Of a stretch of DNA of 64,000 bases, positions 41,760 to 64,000 are shown one piece after another. The notes beneath the pieces are model-generated. The model saw only the letters and a list, made by a program, of their open reading frames with translations, was not told the origin of the DNA and made no database searches. A program made the position numbers and the translations under genes. Position 1 is the first letter of the stretch, and each line of letters begins with the position of its first letter. The stretch comes from Aphelocoma coerulescens (lineage: Eukaryota > Chordata > Aves > Passeriformes > Corvidae), in assembly GCF_041296385.1 (NCBI RefSeq), contig NC_091017.1, positions 52,884,214 to 52,948,213 of the forward strand, written 5' to 3'.

Positions 41760-44700
41760 GTTTTACTTAAAAAGTAAAATTTAATCTAAAGTTTGTTCAA
41801 TTCCAATCAAAAGAGGGAGAACTACAGACATACTGCTGACATGGTCATTTCCCATACCTGTTTTAATGCAAACACTTCTGAGAAAGAAAAAGCTAAGTTT
41901 TAAATGATTAAACTCTGCAGCCATCTCAAGACCAGCAGCATAAGCATTTTCAGTCTTCTGGCGCCTTACATGTTCATCACTTATGTTTCTTCACCACTGC
42001 AATCCGGCTGGTAGAGGGGCACACACATCAAATGTTACGAGGACCCAAAGGAGCTGTCACACCTTCCCTTAGAATAAGAGAACTGAGAAAAATACTATTT
42101 CTAATCTTCAGTCTTGCAATATGGTGATGATACTAATTATAAACAACAGCTTAATATAGAAGAGTTTGTTACAGAAACCTACTAAAAGAGAAGGGTGAAA
42201 GGCTATTAATTACCAGATTTTGACACTGCTCTACTTTCCTGAAGGAGTGGGGCCAATGGTACTTAACTGCATGACTAAAAAGTAAAAATACCTTTCAGAA
42301 GCAGCAGGTCTGAAACCAGTTCTACATAAATACATCAGGAAACTAGGGGGAAACATTTTAACCCACTGGCTTAATTACAACGTAGGAGACTATGCTAGGA
42401 TAAACAACTAGAAGGTTTATAGCTTAACTTTTGTTAAATTTAACATTAAGTCGCTACCAAATAGAATTAAACTTGCCTTTCTTAATGCCAAGATAAGACA
42501 AAGATGGCATTCACATTACTATTACATCCATTGCTTTGTAGCAAAATGCACATTATGGAAAGTTACCAAGTTCAAAACTAACTTCTTGCTTGGATGTGAG
42601 GCAAAGATGGAGGCATTCGTGTGGAAGGTAGATAAAATGTGTACTTACCAGTTCAAGAGGGCTTAGTAGGTACACTTTTACATTGCTCAATTTTCTGCAT
42701 AAATTTAAGAATTTTCAAAATGAAAATTTTGTTTCATGTGGTGGTCTGAAGTGAGCACAAATCCTGAAAAAATGGAAAAGCAGACTTGTATACTTCAAAC
42801 TGCCCATACAAATCACTCTGGATGAAAATTTAGAATACAGTTTTTCATGCAAGTCTGAACTATGCACAGTCCTTCCCAAGCAGAGGCACAAGTCCACCTC
42901 TGTCAATGAAACCATAGATTTCACCCAAACACAGTGTTGTACTCGGTTCATGAATTACAGTGAGCAGAAGCCAATACTGGCAACCTCTGGAAAAGTGAAT
43001 ACAGTTCCTGAAAAACAACCCAAACAACCAACAAAAAAGGCATAAAATAATATCCTTTACATTTCTAAAAGCTTTTAAAAACATTTCATTGTAAAAATAA
43101 TGATCCAGGAAATATTTTGTGGTAAGAATATTTTATATATTTTTTTACACTTTTAACACTTACAAAAACATTCAAACACAAAAAAAAATTAAATAACTTT
43201 GGGAGCAGAATAAATCCTTCTGCCTACACACATACATCAATTCCAAGCTGTTGGCACAAAAAGTAATCCACATTCATAAAACCCTTACTACTATATCAAA
43301 CATAAGTTAAGTAAATCATAGGCACTATTTTATCAAATCCATATTTCCACAATTCTGCAGTAAATCTCTACACAGAACCCCATGATTTCCTGATATCAAT
43401 GAACTGGTAATGCACAAAGGCTTTCTAGCAAACAGTCTGTCGTCTCAGGAAGTCATTTGCTGTATTTTGGGGGGAATAGCAGAGAAAAAAAATCCCTATA
43501 AAACTTAAGCTGAATTTACCCAAGCGATGAATTACTTAAGGAAATGTACGCAAGTTTGATGCAGCCATGGTAAAACCCCCAATATCATCATCTAAACTGA
43601 CTTCTAAAATTTGTAAGTCAAGCAAAGTTTGATAAAATCCACCAATTAAAATTCCCCTTTCTTCAGTGAAGACTGCAGCATTGATTTGTAAAATGCTGAA
43701 ATATTAAAAATCAGGCTTTAGTGAGAATATGCACATTTGATCTAGTCCTGTCTTCTGCTGAACAGTGACGTGAGATACTGACATCCATTCCCTGTACCTG
43801 CAGGTGACTCAAGGCTAGATTAGTGGTATGTACTGCTCTGTACTGGTAAAAGGTGGTTTCTGCTGAAATCTGACAATTACAGTATATATGACACCCCAAC
43901 TCTGAAGTCTTAGCACAGATCTTGGTCTGAGGTGTGAAGTCACCCATCAACCCAGAGCTTGCTTGAGTAGTTTGAGCTGCAAATTAGTCTCCACTCCTTC
44001 CTATTTGGTTTCTTCCAAGTCAAGTAGTATTGCATGGCTTTTCATCCAGGAATATGTTAATGTTGGCCTAAAATTCAAGTGCTAGAATTTCAGGATTAGT
44101 TATCCTCTTAGTGGTGGGAGGCAAAATACACCAGCAGTCCCAAACTCAGATACTAATGCAGTTGAAGGCTACCTACCGTCCAATCCAACTTGTAGTGTTT
44201 GTCAGTCATTGCACAAAGGATATACCACTCACATTCTCTTACTTCATCAACTGTACATCCAAAATACTGAAAAACCTTCAAACAAAATCCCTTCCACTTA
44301 ACTAGTCCCACCCAATACAACTTTAGCTACAGATTTTTGCATGATGTCTTCCAGAACAGAAAACAATGGTTCAATGCTAAATACATCAGTTGTTCTGAGC
44401 AAAATGTGTTAGAGTAAGTCAGAGTCACCAGAGGAGTTTAATAGCTTGTAAACAGACAAAGCAGGTTTCATACTCTGTTACCAGTAATGTAAGATACACA
44501 TATGTAAGGCAAAGTACATATTTAAACACACTTACATGGGCAATATCTTCTGTAAAAATATTTACAATTTAAAACAAACCAATTTAAGAAATGGATGAAA
44601 GTAAAAAAATAGGATACAGAAAACTCCCTCATACCATGGAACATCACCTAAATGAATATCATTTGGCATCAAGAGTCAACTCATTTCCTTAAAATTTGTA

Positions 44701-45687
44701 TGTTACAAGTGCATAGTTGTGTTTCCTTCTCCTTAACTATCAGCATTTACAGTTGCTGCAGGCTGCAAGTATAGTGGTATGGTATTAGAACAAATCAAAA
44801 TTATCACTTGCTCTTTCTTTTGCAAGGAAACCTGCTATTAAAAAAGTTTTCCCCAAATAGCAAGCCATGTGTTAAAAATGTGGCTACAATAGTGAAGGCC
44901 ATCTTTCCTGAGCCAGGAACTTTTAAGGTTAGATAGATTGTACAACTGAACTAAGCCCTTTTGGCAATCAAACATAAGAGTATGTAAAGCCAATAAGTCA
45001 ACATAGGAAAGATGTGATCTATACTATTGCATTGTGTGTGTCTGCTACATTCAAACCTTCTGATATGATAAGTCATTGCTATGACCCCCTGTTCTGCCTA
45101 ATCCTCCAGAGTAACTGCTGATTCTTCCTGAAGGGTATACGTACCACTCTCCCCAGTCAGGATCTCACACAATTGTTAAAAGCAGTATTTCCCCAGCACT
45201 GTAGCAGTCTGCAATCAGAACATTAGTTCTGATTCATGTAGCCTTGTTTCAATAGTACATATTCACCAATCTTTCTGCTGAGTTAAAACAGGCTGAAAAT
45301 GAAGTTTTGGATAATGTACGTTAATAGTTATCCGTGCTGTTTTTCAAGATGGGCATTTCTTTGGCATTCATTCATTTTTGCCCAGACATTGGCCACTCTC
45401 ATAAATGCTCATATTGATAACATTTTTAGCAAGCAATAAAAAGCCCCCAGAACTGATAGCAATTCAATGTAGAAGTGATTGTATGACCACCAAACATCTG
45501 ATGTTAGATGTCATTAAAGTGCTGCTTTATAATAATCTCTGCCAGTTTGTGCTAATTAGAGACAGAGCGATTTGGAATTTTTACAAATCCCAAGAGTCAC
45601 ATCTGAACAGTTTGTTTAATCAAGCTGTCTTTTAGCCTGGTGAGGAAGTATCCATGAGCACTGGAACTTTGCATTAAGCTTTGCAGA
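41760..45687 (-). other. SLAIN2: SLAIN2 3' untranslated region (extent uncertain)
   Basis: AT-rich DNA without repeats downstream of the SLAIN2 stop. No AATAAA occurs on the minus strand here. The best-placed ATTAAA, at 41780-41785, is followed by a GT-rich stretch, which would give a 3'UTR of about 3.9 kb. Another ATTAAA at 44437-44442 could give a shorter form. A long 3'UTR would fit the mammalian gene, but the end is inferred. Confidence 0.4.
41780..41785 (-). terminator. SLAIN2: candidate SLAIN2 polyadenylation signal ATTAAA
   Basis: Variant hexamer on the minus strand with a downstream gatgtgaggttgctttggtt GT-rich element, and just before the CR1 copy. It was chosen by elimination, because AATAAA is absent from the interval. 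Confidence 0.3.
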
Positions 45688-62975
<17,288 letters not shown>

Positions 62976-64000
62976 CTGCAGGAAAGAGGGGAAAAGTGAT
63001 GAATTATACTAAATGAATGAAAACCAAATACGATACTGTATTATGTCTTCCATGTGATTTAATTACTATGCAGTTCAAGTAGAAAACTTCAGTCACCACG
63101 AAGTTTTCCCACTGCTTTCTTCACCCCTAGATATAACCATAATGCAAAAAGAGTGGGAGAAGAGGGCAAGACAAAATAGTGAAAAGTCTTTTCCTTTTAG
63201 AAGTCAGATCTAAGCTCACTGCAGCTGATGTCTTTGAGATGCCCAGCATAGGTGCTTGGAAGCAGGAGGGCAGTAGTACCTCAGTTATACTAACATATAT
63301 CCTATACTCAATTACATACAAACCAGAGCACACCACGAAGTCACATTCTCCAGAACTCTCAGACCTGTCTAGATCACACAATACTTCCACAGTAACCCCA
63401 AGACTGGCACCACACAACTAAGCAGTATCACCTACAAAATTTCCCTAAGCAAATGCTAAAATGAAAAACCATTAAGTAAGGCAAATGCTTGTGTTTGTAT
63501 TTCTGGGTACTATGAACCTACCAGACTAAAGCAAATTGACTATTTCCTCCTGTTAACCTTCTGTTCTAATGACTTGGGATTTTTTGACCATAGGCTTCGG
63601 CCTCATATGCAATATAAGATCTAAACTGGGTGCTTTCCTCTGCCATGTTTCAATGTTGAGGTATTTTCAGATGAATTTTAAACACTGGTGAACATTAACA
63701 ATGGTAAACAGTAAGATACTGCAATTCCACTGGTTGTCAAGTGTATTACTTGTTTAGTTACTTAATTGACTATTTAGTTCAAAAATTTACATTTTTAATA
63801 TAACAGAAAACGGAATTTCAAAAGGGGTAGTGGGATCCAAAAGATATTTACACACTTTTGCTAAAAATCAGCTCCTTCACTGCTGGAAGTGTATTTATAG
63901 AGAAGTGTATAAAAGAACAAATTAAATTGCAAAATGTTAAGATGAAAAAGCTAGAAATCCCAACTTGATAGTACATAAATCCAGATTAGCTTTAGTTGCA
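62976..64000 (-). other. SLAIN2: SLAIN2 intron (partial), nothing else seen
   Basis: About 1 kb of AT-rich intron running off the window. I searched for the upstream SLAIN2 exon on the minus strand and did not find it. Confidence 0.6.

Overview
The window is nuclear DNA of a bird. Four vertebrate genes with GT-AG introns are present. Dispersed repeats are CR1 LINE 3' fragments ending in the avian ATTCTATGATTCTGTGAT-type tail, plus one fragment resembling an avian endogenous-retrovirus LTR. There is no bacterial, phage or organellar gene organisation. The gene order FRYL - ZAR1 - SLC10A4 - SLAIN2 is the same as on human chromosome 4p11-p12, so this is ordinary conserved vertebrate synteny seen from the opposite end.

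Layout: (1) 1-19.9 kb, plus strand: the last eight coding exons of FRYL (369 C-terminal residues), including an 18-nt microexon, with a 3'UTR of about 1.8 kb. (2) 19.9-23.0 kb: convergent intergenic DNA with no gene seen. (3) 23.04-24.61 kb, minus strand: complete ZAR1 (376 aa, four exons, three introns under 90 bp) inside a CpG island, with a TATA-like box only about 36 bp from the ATG. (4) 25.06-27.9 kb, minus strand: complete SLC10A4 (370 aa from the first in-frame ATG, three exons) inside a second CpG island. (5) 28-41.7 kb: gene-poor intergenic DNA with one CR1. (6) 41.7-64 kb, minus strand: the last six coding exons of SLAIN2 (399 residues) and its long 3'UTR. The 5' part of the gene lies beyond the right edge.

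The genes do not form an operon or a shared pathway. FRYL is a giant Furry-family scaffold, ZAR1 an oocyte RNA-binding zinc-finger protein, SLC10A4 an orphan solute carrier of synaptic vesicles, and SLAIN2 a microtubule plus-end growth factor. I found no undescribed multi-gene system. The observations most worth a second look are regulatory or structural: the FRYL microexon, the ZAR1 core promoter and U-rich 3'UTR, the shortened SLC10A4 N-terminus, a 244-nt pure purine tract in a SLAIN2 intron, and several perfect or near-perfect inverted repeats in introns.
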